Of a stretch of DNA of 64,000 bases, positions 1 through 12,440 are shown piece after piece. The notes beneath the pieces are model-generated. The model was not told the origin of the DNA, made no database searches, and saw nothing but the letters and a program-made list of their open reading frames with translations. Both the position numbers and the translations under genes were made by a program. The first letter of the stretch is position 1. The number at the start of each line of letters is the position of its first letter. The DNA is from Unio delphinus (Eukaryota > Mollusca > Bivalvia > Unionida > Unionidae): positions 6,123,501 through 6,187,500 of the forward strand of contig JAQISU010000163.1 of assembly GCA_029339505.1 (NCBI GenBank), read 5' to 3'.

Positions 1-770
1 AGGCTTATTGTCAGGGTGGGTTAAACACTTGAAAAGCAGTAGGCTTATCGTCATTGTAGATTAACATGTAAAAAGCAGTAGGCGTATTGTCAGGGTAGGT
101 TAAACACTTGAAAGCAGTAGGTTTGTCGTCAGGGTAGGTTAAACACTTGAAAAGCAATAGGCTTATTGTCAAGGTAGGTTAAACACTTGAAAGCAGTAGG
201 TTTGTCGTCAGGGTAGGTTAAACACTTGAAAAGCAATAGGCTTATTGTCAAGGTAGGTTAAACACTTGAAAGCAGTAGGTTTATCGTCAGTGTAGGTTAA
301 ACACTTGAAAAGCAGTAGGCTTTTCGTCAGGATAGATTAAACATATAAAGAGCAGTAGGCTTATCGTCATGGAAACTTTAAAATATAAAAAAACAGTAGG
401 CTTATCGTTATGGAAACTTTAAAATATGGAAAGCAGTAGGCTTATCGCCATGGAAATTTAAAATATGGAAAGCAGTAGGCTTGTCGTCATGGAAACTTTA
501 AAATATGGAAAGCAGTAGGCTTATCGTCATGGAAACTTTAAAATATAAAAAGCAGTAGGCTTGTCGTCATGGAAACTTTAAAATATGGAAAGCAGTAGGC
601 TTATCGCCATGGAAATTTAAAATATGGAAAGCAGTAGGCTTGTCGTCATGGAAACTTTAAAATATGGAAAGCAGTAGGCTTATCGTCATGGAAACTTTAA
701 AATATAAAATAACAGTAGGCTTATCGTTATGGAAACTTTAAAATATGGAAAGCAGTATGCTTATCGTCAA
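1..770. repeat. Minisatellite, 40-bp unit, about 19 copies
   Basis: Tandem 40-bp units share the core cagtaggcttatcgtca. Two subfamilies are visible. The units from 1 to about 345 continue with a ggtaggttaaacacttg-type half, and those from about 345 to 770 with a tggaaactttaaaatat-type half. Some units lack one base. The array is cut by the window start, so its true length is unknown. No long open frame runs through it. Confidence 0.95.
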
Positions 771-3227
771 AGGAAAAGAAGATCGAGTATGCAACATCTG
801 AACCGTATACACATAATGAAAGAAACACAGACTAAATCCAACAGAAAAATAACCAAAAAAGAATAAGAACTACCTGCAAATGATTAAAAACGGATTGTGA
901 AAAGTTTAAAAAAATTCAACAATATATATCGGTTGAAAGGTTTAAAAATACAAGTATAGTTTTTATATTCGAAATTAATTTGTGAAAATATTGTTTTGTA
1001 AACTCATTAATACTTTAGGGAATTATTTTCGTCTGAAAAATTAAAACTTGCTTTGAATCATTAAATTCATAACGAGGTTACTTCATAACTTCCGTATATC
1101 AGTTACAGACTTAAACTACAGAAGTACAGTACAGCGAAAAAATAACGTGTACGCACCACCAGAACATCGACTCCCATAGATTAGTATAACGTCAGTCCGT
1201 CATATCATGCATTTCTATAATATAATATTAGAAATACAAACTAGTACGTACATAAAACCTTCAAAAATTGTTAACATTTGCATTGAATTTTAAGAATACA
1301 ATGGATAAAATATACCACGTCTTTTTTAATAGGCAAAAAGATGAGATATACATAAGATTTAGTTTAAATATGCATCTAACAAGCAAAATATTTGCATGTA
1401 CGCTGTAACGTCGCACTCTTAGTTAGAGGGGTGGTTAGTTGGATTTGGCTACGTCATCTAAGGAATGACCTCCCTCGAGTATATGACCTTGTGTGAGTGG
1501 ACAGATAGAATATCAGCAGAGAAGTGAGGAAGACTAGTGGGGAAAAAATTGCAATACGAGCTCCCCCCCCCCTTAGAAAAACAAAAAACAACAACAGCAA
1601 AAAAATTAGTCAACAAAAATTAATAGCGGCAATTCAAAATTATGTCAATAGATTTTAATAGCAGTATATAATTTGGCTTTAATTCATTATAATAACAAGA
1701 GGTAAAAAGAGTGCAATGTCCACGACTGATTGCATCTCATTCCTCCCTTAACGCTGTTCTAACGTTTTCATATTTTATCGAATCTTTCCTATCAGACCGC
1801 TTCGTCCCTTTTATGGACTTCCTCGTCCTTATTCTGAATTTGTCACGTTTTTCCTTACTTCCGTCTTTGGACTGTCCCGGAAAGATGTTCCCTTATTTCT
1901 GTTCTCTTTAGAAATTGTGCACTAAACCATGTCTTTTCTCATAAAACAGCCATCTGGTCCTTTTCTTGTTTAACGAGAAAAACACTATTTTTTACATGCT
2001 TCCCCGGAGCTAATCTTCTCCCATCTCAGGACATTTCGAACTATAGAATATCGAACATAGCCGTCACTTTAAATTCACATTGCTTCCAAGGTGTACGTCT
2101 TGAATTTGCTTTCAAAGTGTATGCCTTGAATTTACTCTGACCTATCGTTAGCAGCAGTTTCTAAGATTTTCATTAGATACTCATTTCTTTCGTCAGTCTA
2201 GAATCACTGAACTACGTTGTATAACACTTCCCTTTGAAGAATGACTATTTGACATGGGTTCCTACTAATTGGTTAGGGTCGGTAGCTCAAAATGTTTACT
2301 TTCTCAAGACAGCGTCAAAGATACCCATGTCAATTTTATAGAATCGGAATGCCGTCCCTTTGAAGTTTAACACTGACATGGGAAAGTTGGATGAAGTCGG
2401 GTCGACGTGACCCTTCACAAAGACTTGCCTGTTTTAAATGTGACAACATCTTAATGCTCAATGCATCTTACTTTAAGGTTCAATGCTTATTCAAAATTCG
2501 ACACTTTACACACGGAAAGTTATATTTTGATGGAAATTTCACTCTACAATTATTATTTCTAAAAGATAAACAGGTGTGCTTTCGCAGCAAGAATTGGAGC
2601 GAATACTAGGATACATGTGTACTACTTGTTTTTTCTGTATCGTGACAGAGATTTCTTTATATGCATTAATAATGAAATGATGCACAACACACTAGACAGC
2701 TTATCAAAGTCTTTTATATTTCTGTAAAAACACACAACAAAAACAACAACAAAATACAAAACAAACAATACAAAACAAAACTCACCAGGTAAGCAGTGCG
2801 GAAATCCTGGAGAAATGAAGTTCCTTTGAAAATGATCAAACACAATGCATCTAGCAGAACATACAGCGGAGGAACAGGAGTTACATTAACGTGTTTTCTT
2901 CTCTCTATGGGTATTACTACAGCGAGAATACGGCAAATGCGGTTGATTGATTTCCTTTAGTTTCGATAGACCGTGGCGGTCTATTCATGTAACGACACCA
3001 GCACTGTACATATCACGATTATAACATGGCCTAATATTTTCCGGCACTTAAAAAGTATCTAAAAAAGACAGGTTTTGCTACATGTTTATGTCAATCATGT
3101 GTGTATGATAATGTTAAAGCAACAGCTGCGGTATGTTTAGAAACATGGTATTGACCGTTTTTCCCTTTCTTACAAGTGATAGTTGCCGGTGCATATTCAG
3201 TTACTGCGAGAGATGCATTGTAAACAT
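771..3227. other. Intergenic, no recognisable feature
   Basis: AT-rich DNA with short, unrelated open frames only (the longest about 70 codons). There is a C-run at about 1562-1572 and an A/C-rich stretch at 2725-2790. I see no conserved protein motif, transposon end or RNA gene here. Confidence 0.6.
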
Positions 3228-3308
3228 GTTAGAAGTTATTGCACACTTGTTAGAATCATTGTAAACTTGTTAGAATCATTGTAAATTTGTTAGAATCATT
3301 GTAAACGC
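3228..3308. repeat. Short tandem repeat, 20-21-bp unit, about 4 copies
   Basis: The phrase gttagaatcattgtaaac recurs about four times with small changes, the first copy being divergent. Confidence 0.8.
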
Positions 3309-3713
3309 GATAGAACCATTTTCCTTCCAAGAAAACTACCTGAATAGAAACTTTGCCCAAAATTGAACATTTTTCATTTTAAATGTTAGTTATTATTTAA
3401 ACAAATGTCAAGATTAAATTAAGGATCGCCTCTCACAAAATATAATAAGTTTTGGTTGTAAAACTATTTTGCAGATTTACCAAGGAAAATTCCTTAGTTC
3501 ATGCGTATGGAGAGTAAGCTTGAGTTTTGATGTTCAATCGTCACCCATGCAGCAACGCTAGAAAACATTTTAAATTTCTTTTGAAATTCATCGTATATTA
3601 TCAACTCTATAATACAGTAAGATTCAATCGAAGTGAGCCGTTATTCTTCGATGTTATTAAAAATACCGTAACTGTACATTTAATAAATGGGTGCAATGTT
3701 TGTAGTCTCTTTT

Positions 3714-3967
3714 ATGAATGACTAAATTAGGTGTGTCAGTAAGTAATGAATGGCTATATTAGGTGTGTCAGTAAGCAATGAATGGCTAAATTAGGTGTGT
3801 CAGTAAGTAATGAATGGCTATATTAGGTGTGTCAGTAAGCAATGAATGGCTAAATTAGGTGTGTCAGTAAGTAATGAATGGCTATATTAGGTGTGTCAGT
3901 AAGCAATGAATGGCTAAATTAGGTGTGTCAGTAAGTAATGAATGGCTAAATTAGGTGTGTCAGTAAG
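3714..3967. repeat. Minisatellite, 32-bp unit in alternating pairs
   Basis: About eight copies of a 32-bp unit built on ttaggtgtgtcagtaag. Two variants alternate: ggctaaatt followed by aagtaatg, and ggctatatt followed by aagcaatg. The recent duplicating unit was therefore a 64-bp dimer. The last two units break the alternation. Confidence 0.92.
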
Positions 3968-5687
3968 CTGTTATTTTTGTTGCACTGTTGCCTACTCTTG
4001 CACCAGAAATTATAAACTATATACTACACCTGAAATAGGAATGTATATACAATTGTTTTCTTTGAAGTCCTTGCATACTGATACTTTGATATTTCTTCAT
4101 GTATTACAAGAATAAATTTCATTTGCTAGAACGTTCATTTTCATTTTAACTGTTGACTGTTTACGCAGTGACTCATCAATGTTTATATTTCTATATGCAA
4201 CATTACACAAGAAAAACTTATCTTGTAAAATAACATGAATGTAAACTTAAACCTTTCCAGATTAAATTAGCGTCTTTATTTAGTCTGACCGATTTTATAT
4301 TACTTTAGTCTCATTTAAATTTAGTTAATTTAGTTTTATGTAAATGTTACAAGTAATGCAATCATTTTTAGTAACTTGCTTGCGAACCTTTGTGAAAAAA
4401 CCACACGACACACTGTGTAACGTCTATATGATTTAGTAGGAAACACAAGTTATAATGGATGATATACAATTTTCGGACATTTTTGCGTATGCAGCAAACA
4501 AGCCACATATTGAAGCAACGTATTTCCATTGATCCGTGTAGTTTCGAAGTCGCGACACGTACCTGGAATTGTTACTTATCATTTACTAAACGATTGTTTC
4601 AGTTGATTTTACACAGAAAAGCGAATAATAGATTGACATGCCCTGTTTGATTGATTAAACAATGATTCGTTCCATTCAAGTTTTAAAACAGCTTTCAGAA
4701 CATTAGAATATAGAATAACAGTGGTATGACCATGTTCTGTCTTCCCGCTAAGCGCACATAAATGACGGACAGTAAGGTAATGTAGATCATACACGTGAAT
4801 ATTCTCATGCGATATATTTAATTTTCTGTAACTCATGCACATGTTCGTCGTGAACGAGAGAACTGGTCGGATTGCCAGACAGCGGAACGGAAACATTTTC
4901 CATACATATACATATCAGGTTATCAGTGATAAATATCCCTTGCTCCTCGGTGTAGTTTTGTTCCTACGTTTTGACATCGTCATAACTTAATCGTTTCAGA
5001 TTCGCGTGTTTCTTTATTCGCTTGTCTTGAAACCATTGGAAAATGCAGGGTCTTACATTGACGATGTTGCCGTGTCACATAATACCGTATTTACGTGTTA
5101 GCATGTATAATAGAACGAAGAAGAAAGAAAAGGGGAAGAAAAACTGATACACGCATTGCTTCGCGATCATTCCACATAAAATTTATTTGGAAAGGAAACG
5201 TTCATAAAGAGGGGTTATCAATGAAAGTGGTACTAGTTTGTACTGAGGAAAGTTAAGTAAAAGACAGATCCTGATCCTAAAATCCAGCACTTCATTCGGT
5301 ACCAGATAATCGAACATAGAGGTCTTCCGCATGATTAGAAAGATGTCGACTACATATCAAACTCGTACGTCGCTCTGGGCATTGCATAAAAGCTTTCTTT
5401 CTTCGTTTTTATCACATCAATTAACATTTCTAATTTAGAACAGGTGCGGTAAGATAGAAACATTAACCCAGGTCGCTACTTTGATCAAATACATTAAACG
5501 GATTGATTATTTTCATCTAGAGTAAATATGACCGTTTCAAGGTAGAACCCGAGGCTTCATGCATTTTTTTAGAGAAAAAATAACTTACATCGCATCGTTT
5601 ATAGTTTAGCGCCTTGGGTCGCGTTGCTGGTACATTCAATGTAGATGCAAATGTTAATAAGGATATAATGAATATGGTGGGCTTCAT
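3968..5687. other. Intergenic, no recognisable feature
   Basis: No conserved coding motif is seen. Open frames here are short and overlap on both strands, as expected by chance in AT-rich DNA. Confidence 0.55.
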
Positions 5688-5698
5688 GGATGGATGGA

Positions 5699-5739
<41 letters not shown>

Positions 5740-5740
5740 A
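5688..5740. repeat. Compound microsatellite (TGGA)n then (TGA)n
   Basis: Three to four TGGA units pass directly into about 13 TGA units. The serine-rich open frame on the minus strand here is only a translation of this repeat. Confidence 0.95.
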
Positions 5741-6429
5741 TTGTTACTTTAGTGCTATTGTGATGAAGATTGACGATGACGACAGCAACGACCATGGCGA
5801 TAATGAGAACGGTGAGGTTATTTATGATAAACGATGACGACGTAGGTAATGCCAACGACTTTCGCGACAATAATGGCTTTGGAGGTTAATAAAAGCAACT
5901 TTGGAAAATAGGCGATCTTAATAGATGTTTCAGATTTGTACGGCCAAGCATTATTCATAGGAATATAATGTAATACTTCTTATTTTAGTTATCGGTGTAA
6001 ACGTTTGTCGAGATAAACGTTATGTTGAATGGCATGATGCTTTTTCGGCATAATATTTATTCGATCTCTTTGTTCAAAGATTACTTATTTTAGAATATTT
6101 TGTCCATAGTTGTACTTACTTGAACTATCATTTGATTTAAAAACTTTTCCTGTTTTCATGCTAGCTGTCGTCCTTTATGTTCTTGTTTTGGCAATATGTA
6201 TGATAAGTTCATCTTATCTTAATTTCAATTTTTACTGGGAAAAAATGAAATTACATAATAAACTATTAAATGAATGAATGAATGAACGATCGAATGAAAG
6301 AACGAATCAAAGAAACTGAATGAACGATGACTAATTGTGAGAGATACAAAAATGTTTATACCAATCGAGGCACAATGGAAAGCGCTACGTAACTACTTTG
6401 AGATCGATAACAAAAGCAGCTGTCAATAA

Positions 6430-8250
6430 AAGTGAAAGTATTGGAAAGCATTAAACTATTTTCGTGAGTTTGCGAACACAAGTACTAGAGTACAACTATT
6501 GCTGTTCTAAGTTGTGTGGAGGAGAATAAAATTACTAGTAAGAATACACGTATTGTTGTGCGGAATTGTGAAGATGAGAATATAAGTACTTGAAAGCGTA
6601 AAATTATTGATTAAGAAGGAACAATGAAGTACTTGAAAATATAATGTTCTTGCTGTACGGAGCTGTGAAGGAGAGAACATAACAACATATGCGTGTAGAT
6701 ATACTGTTTTGAGTAGTGGGGATTTATGCGTGTAGATATACTGTTTTGAGTAGTGGGAATTTATGCAGTATAATTCGTAAAGCTATTTTGGAAAGAGAAG
6801 AACACAGTAATTGAAACTATATATTGTTGTAGGGTTTAACGCCATTTTTCAGCACAATATAGGCCATTCATGGTGGAGGAAGAAGCCTAGAAAACTTCCG
6901 GAAAAAACCACCGACCCAGGAGAAGCTGCTGGCAAGCTTTCTCACATACCCACATTGGCGAAATATGAGACTCGAACCCACGCAGACAGAGATGAGATAG
7001 CAATGATCCGTAACGAATAGCGCTTTAGACTCTGCCACTCGGGTCCCCTCAAACTATATAAGGCTATTGCTGAGAGGAGGAAACTAGAGGCACTGAAATT
7101 TATAAAGATATTGCTGTAAGGACGAGGGATACGTATTTGAAAGTTCAAGGCTAATGAGGTGCGGTGGGGAATATAAGTATAAGTATAATATAAGTATTGT
7201 AAAATATCAATTTAATACCTTGAAAATACGATTACAAGCAAGGAAAGTATAATGCCCCTAACTTGAGTATCTGTGAGGAAAAACAATTCATGTACTGGAA
7301 GAACAAAACTACTGATATGATAAGGAAAATATACATAATGGGAAACAAAAAGCTACTGTCATAACGACAGGACCGTCAAAATAAGTTTTACACAGCCGAA
7401 GCTTTGAGTTGGATTAGAAGAAAAAAAAAAACAATACTGCTGTGAGGGGACATATATTTACTTGAATATACAACGCTGGTGCTGTGAGAACCGGAATAGG
7501 GGTATTTGAATATACAACGTTGATTTAGTAATGTTTGGCCTGGAAAAAGAATATTGGAAATTACAGTTGTATATCTGTGAGGACCGGAAAAGGAGTACTG
7601 GTAGATGTGATGTTACTTCTATAGGGACGGGAATATTCGTACTGGTAGATGTAAGGTTACTTTTATGATGTCGGTATTGATATGTATTCGGTTATTGCAA
7701 TGAGGTCGGGAATATAATTACTGGTATACTATGAGGCCAGTAATATAAGTGTCTGTATAAGGCTACTGCTAGGAGGACGCGAAAATAAGTACTGGTAGGT
7801 ATAAGCCAACTGCTATGAGGAAGGGGAAACTGGAAAAGAAGTACTGGTAGTTATAAGCCGACTGCTACGAGGATGGAAACACTGGGGATAGAAGCACTGG
7901 AAGATATATAGCTTCTGCTATGAAGATGGGAAAAATGGGGATATAAGTTGTGAAAAGTATAAGCAGACCTCTTTAAGGATGGGTAAACTGGGGATATATG
8001 TACTGGAAGTTATACGTCGACTGCTATGAGGATGGGGAGACTGAGGATAGAAGTTCTAGAAGGTATAAAGCTTCTGCTATGAGGTTGGGAAGAGAAGTAA
8101 TGGATGGTTTAATACTTGTACGGGAGTATAAAGCTTTTCTCTCATGAAGATGGAAATAATGGAAAGCATAAATATACATCTCTGAGAAGCAGAATAGAAT
8201 CTCTCTAAAGTAGTAAGCTTATGTTGCTAGGAGACTAAATAACTACTGGA
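6430..8250. repeat. Degenerate ancient tandem-repeat field
   Basis: A loose motif of the kind tgctatgaggacgggaatat followed by aagtactggtag and ataa recurs roughly every 45-65 bp over 1.8 kb. Copies differ strongly in length and sequence, so the array looks old. It is interrupted by a SINE at 6824-7049. No coding potential is seen. Confidence 0.65.
6824..7049 (-). mobile_element. tRNA-derived SINE, family A, copy 1
   Basis: Read on the minus strand, it begins ggggacccgagtggcagag (tRNA-like A box) followed by tctgcgtgggttcgagtctc (B box). The body reads agcttgccagcagcttctcc, and it ends in gtgctgaaaaatggcgttaa and a short CAA tail. The same body recurs at 18253-18500 and 35716-35963. The A- and B-box spacing marks it as RNA polymerase III derived. 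The head resembles a type II (Leu/Ser-like) tRNA. Confidence 0.88.
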
Positions 8251-8379
8251 TAGTCTGATGTATAAAACGAAAACAGAAATATCAAAACTTTTTGAGCTTC
8301 AACGTGAAAGACAAAAATAAAGTTACCAGAATGAAGATCTATAGTCCGCAACAAAGTTGTTTTTTAGGCAAGGATATGC

Positions 8380-8381
<2 letters not shown>

Positions 8382-8434
<53 letters not shown>
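8382..8434. repeat. (TA)n microsatellite, about 26 units
   Basis: Uninterrupted alternating TA. A run of 16 C lies nearby at about 8517-8532. Confidence 0.97.
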
Positions 8435-8437
<3 letters not shown>

Positions 8438-8572
8438 AAATATGGATTGTTTTAAACATAAGCAAACACGTTTTCGTACAGGTAACCAAAGACATATAAT
8501 TACAGTGCTAGACTGTGCCCCCCCCCCCCCCCAACAAAAAAAAACCAAGGGCAAAAAACCAGGACTATTGCT

Positions 8573-8577
8573 CTCAA
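8573..8577. other. Target-site duplication, left copy (CTCAA)
   Basis: CTCAA directly precedes the TGTAAC end of the left LTR and is repeated exactly at 16215-16219, after the right LTR. A 5-bp duplication is usual for gypsy integrases. Confidence 0.92.
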
Positions 8578-9993
8578 TGTAACAGAATTGTTACAGAGTG
8601 GATGGTGAATTAAATGAACAACACAAACACAATATGTGATAGAAAATATAAATTTATGAAATAAATTATTAATGAAAAATATTGATGTATCAACACAATA
8701 ACTCATGCGTTCAACCCACAATTACACTCACAACCATTCACAATACATGAATAAATGAAATATTAATACAAAATAAAACACAGATACAAAGGAATCTCTT
8801 GGACTATACACAGATCCAAGGAACCTTTACAAAAGTTATATTAACGCAAGTATAAATTACGATAATAAACACAAACATCAAACTATACTATCGTACGTAT
8901 GGATTGTGACAACTAGCACGAACATATACATGTATTTAATCAAGTTGCTAGCTTTTATTGAGATTCATGCAATCCCTTGAAATACTATTGTGATTTGAAG
9001 TAACTATGTAAATACAACAATGTATTCAATTGTACTACAATTGCAACACACACATGTGTCTCGACCCTGTATAACCGTACGATTCACCAACAGTTGAATC
9101 GCCGCCCAGTTTCTCCGAAAACCTAGGGTTGACTCAATACTTTTATCGGTCACTTGCCCTTCACGGATTCACCACAGTTATACGTACAGACAGCATACAA
9201 CATCTACTAGAACCAACGTTCCTCAATACCCTAGATGCCACCCTGGATGTTTACAACTCTAGACAGCTCCGACACTCGGACTTCTAGATTTCCGGATATT
9301 TACACGTCACGACAGATGTAGACGGACAGACAATCCCACAAACAGAGATGCTCCGCTACAATATCAGCTACAATTTCAGCTACGATAACAGAGATGTTAT
9401 CAGAGATGTTCCGCAACAAATCATCTACAATTTCAGCTACGATCTCAAAGACGTTATCAGCTACAATAAAGAAACCAGACTAATAATAGTTGTCTCAAAC
9501 AATAATCTAAACCTTAGATTACGCTATTGCATTTAAAGTCTAATAGTGACTTAGTAATTCCAAATATTCCACGTTTAAAATCTGCATTGTAATAAAGGCA
9601 TCATTATATGAAATGATAAACTGAATAAAATTCACAATGAAAGGAAATATAAATTTAACACTCACCCCTTTGGCCGGAGATTGAATGACGAGCTATCTTT
9701 CCTGTGATAAGATACTTTTGGTCCCTTAATATTTATCAGTAATATTCTGCCTTATATACCCTCAAATAGGTGAGCAGAAATCACGGCGAAATTACCGTGC
9801 ACCCGGTGATTCTAATGTTCCGGACTTCATGTAATTCGAAGTCAGGCACATGCAAATCGTTACACGCCGCTTACCTTGGAGAAAACCACTTATTCACCCC
9901 AGGTAACGCATGTACGACGAAACAAAAAAAATCGTGAAATTAGTCTGTAATTCAATTAGAAAAAAAATTAAATTTTCGCCTAATTCTGTGACA
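8578..9993 (-). repeat. 3' LTR of the Gmr1-like element
   Basis: 1,416 bp, matching 14800-16214 along its whole length with scattered substitutions and a few small indels, for example a 5-base difference near the gataagatactt stretch at 9705. It ends TGT/ACA. A sub-repeat of cagctacaat/cagagatgtt words lies at about 9350-9470. The small open frame here is duplicated in the other LTR only because the LTRs are duplicates. It is not a gene. Confidence 0.95.
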
Positions 9994-10006
9994 ATACCTC
10001 CCCCCT
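9994..10006 (-). promoter_or_regulatory. Polypurine tract of the Gmr1-like element
   Basis: On the minus strand AGGGGGGAGGTAT lies immediately upstream of the 3' LTR. This is the expected site for plus-strand DNA priming. Confidence 0.85.
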
Positions 10007-10142
10007 AAGAATAAAAATGTAAACATTTTTAAAACTAACACAGAATAGAAGAAAAATAACTACTGATGATATCTTGCAACATTTACACTGATTATACTAC
10101 AATCTGGATTTTATTACTGGGCAAATTAATACAAATTTCCCA

Positions 10143-12440
10143 TCATGCCCTACTCAAGTAGTCTGCGCCTATATTTTCAACTCCCCTTATTGCTTCTACA
10201 CGGAAACGATAAGGTTGTAGTGTTAGCGCCCAACGCATCAACCGAGCGTTGGCGACCTTGACCTTGTTTAAATACAGTAGGGGTTGGTGATCAGTCTCGA
10301 GAACGAAATCTCTCCCAAATAGATATGCGTGATACTTCCCAATTCCCCATACTACGGCCAAACATTCCTTTTCTATGACGGAATAATTCTTCTCCCTGGG
10401 TAGCAATGTCCTATTCGAGTAAGCTACGGGTAACTTACTGTCGTCTTGCTCTTGCAGTAAAACTGCCCCCAACCCAGTTTCAGAAGCATCTGTTCTTAGA
10501 ATAAAAGGTTTACTGACATCTTGCAATTTTAATATAGGTGCACTAACCAGTTTCTCTTTCAGAGCACAAAATGCTTTATCTTGTGGCGGTCCCCATTCAA
10601 CTTTGTTTGGTTGCCCCTTCTTGGTCAAATCAGACAGCGGGCTAGCAATGGCTGGTATAAACTTTCTATAAAAACCTACTAGACCTAGAAATGATCTTAC
10701 CTGCGTTTTGTTGGTTGGCTTTGGTGCGTCTCTAATTGCTTCAACTTGCTATGGATGAGGTTTTAACTGACCCGTACCACTGACCCTATGACCCAAACAA
10801 TTTAAATCTGTATAACCAATACTGCATTTAGTGGGTCTCACTGTGAGGTTCGCTAAGCGGAGTCTATTGATGAGCTCGCTCAGGACGGACACGTGCTCAC
10901 TCCAAGTATTCGTGTACACGAATATGTCGTCTACGAAGCTATCAACGTTTGCTAAACCTTTAAGCAACTTTCGCATCAGACGACCACAGGTGGCGCTGGC
11001 TCCAACTAACCCGAATGGCATCACTTTGAATTGATACAAACCTTTCTGGGTCGCAAATGCTGTCAAAGTCCGGGACTCTGGGACAATGGGAACCTACCAA
11101 TATCCCTTGGACAGATCCAATTTGGAAATCCATCGGTTTTCCGACAGCTTTGCAAATAGACCCTCCATATCTGGCATTGGTTCTGCATCAAACACAGTGA
11201 TTTTATTTAACTGCCGAAAATCAATGCAGAATCGGTTCGTCCCGTCCTTTTTCCTGACTAGCACTACTGGAGAAGAATATGGCGAGTTGGAGGATTCAAT
11301 CACCCCCAGATCCAACATTTTACCCACCTCTTCATCCACAGCTTCACGTGCGTTGTATGGCACTGGATAGCCCTCGATTCGAATAGGGTCGGACGTATTC
11401 AGTTTAATTTTGAGGTCCAACAAAGTTGTACAACCTGGTCTGTCTGTGAATACATAAGAGTGTTTAGCCAAGAGCTCATTAATCTGTTGACGCTGGTCTT
11501 TCGTCAACTCCGCACTCATATCGACCTTGTCTATCCCTTCCCCCGCAACTCCCAAGGGACATTCAAGGGAACTCTCGATATTCGAATCTGCTTCATCATC
11601 GTCTACGACTGCCGTACAAACGACATTTAAAACCCCCTTTTCAACACTGTCGCTCTGTCTCTTGATATACAACTTGAGCATGTTAGCATGGAATGTCTTT
11701 AAATTACCGTCCATGTCAATTTTATAGTCCATGTCACCTTTTACCTCTTTAACTTCATAGGGACCTTTCCACTGGACTAATAACTTATTTGAGTTTGTTG
11801 GAAGAAGCAATAGAACCTGAGCTCCCACAAGAAATTTCCTATTTTGCGCTCTGCGGTTATAATACTTGGCATATCTGCGCTCCGATTTAATTAATTCATC
11901 ACGTGCCATCTGGCATGTACTCTCAAGTTTATTTCGCAGATCTAACACGTACTGGTAAGTTGTTTTTATTTCCTCGTTCGCGACATCACCAGTCCATAGT
12001 TCGTGTAGTATCCGCATCGGGCCTCGAACTGTTCTACCGTACAACAATTCGAAGGGTGAAAACCCTAAACTTTCCTGCGGTACTTCACGGTACGCGAACA
12101 GAACAGCGTTTAAATAACGGTCCCAGTCTTGCGGACGTTCCGCGCACATCTTTCGTAGCATGCGTTTCAGTGTACCATTAAACTTCTCTACCAGTCCATT
12201 GCACATCGGATGGCATGGGGTAGTGTTTAGCTGTTTGATGGATAACAGCCTACTTATTTCACCCATGAGGTCAGAGGTGAATTGGACACCACAATCAGTG
12301 AGGATTTCTTATGGCACCCCTACCCTACTGAAGATATCAACTAATGCTTCAGCTACCCTTTCCGTTTCAATAGTTGGTAACGCTACGGCTTCGGGGTATC
12401 TGGTCGCGTAATCAACCAGGGTAAGAATATACCGATTTTT
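10143..12440 (-). pseudogene. pol: Integrase core/C-terminus, reverse transcriptase and RNase H (pol, second part)
   Basis: One reading frame runs from about 12440 down to 10143, interrupted by three nonsense codons: TAA at 12309-12311, TAG at 11094-11096 and TAG at 10749-10751. In order it encodes the rest of the integrase core (LTDCGVQF and the catalytic Glu in NGLVEKFNGTLK), the integrase C-terminal region (QESLGFSPFELLYGRT), and the RT. RT motifs are SPYSSPVVLVRKKDG, RFCIDFRQLN, LDLSKGYW, MPFGL and FVDDIFVY, with the active-site DD at about 10926-10931. RNase H follows, with its Asp in FILRTDASETGLG, its Glu in YSVIEKECLA, its Asp in ETDHQPL, and the end ENIGADYLSRA. It lies after a frameshift relative to the Gag-protease frame. 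The catalytic residues of all three enzymes are still present, so decay is recent. Confidence 0.92.

Noticed and set aside
1..770. CRISPR-like array
   Set aside because: The 40-bp units are contiguous with no unique spacers, in a eukaryotic context. The same applies to 33530-34044, 37061-37500 and 59305-62004.
5517..5870. 117-codon minus-strand frame with a poly-Ser block
   Set aside because: The Ser block is a translation of the TGA microsatellite. The rest has no motif.
9348..9536. 62-codon ORF repeated at 15573-15761
   Set aside because: Repeated only because it lies in both LTRs. Codon content reflects an internal cagctacaat/cagagatgtt sub-repeat.
11086..12411. Plus-strand ORFs over the Gmr1-like pol region, and those at 13705-14482
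   Set aside because: Antisense shadows of the minus-strand pol and Gag frames.
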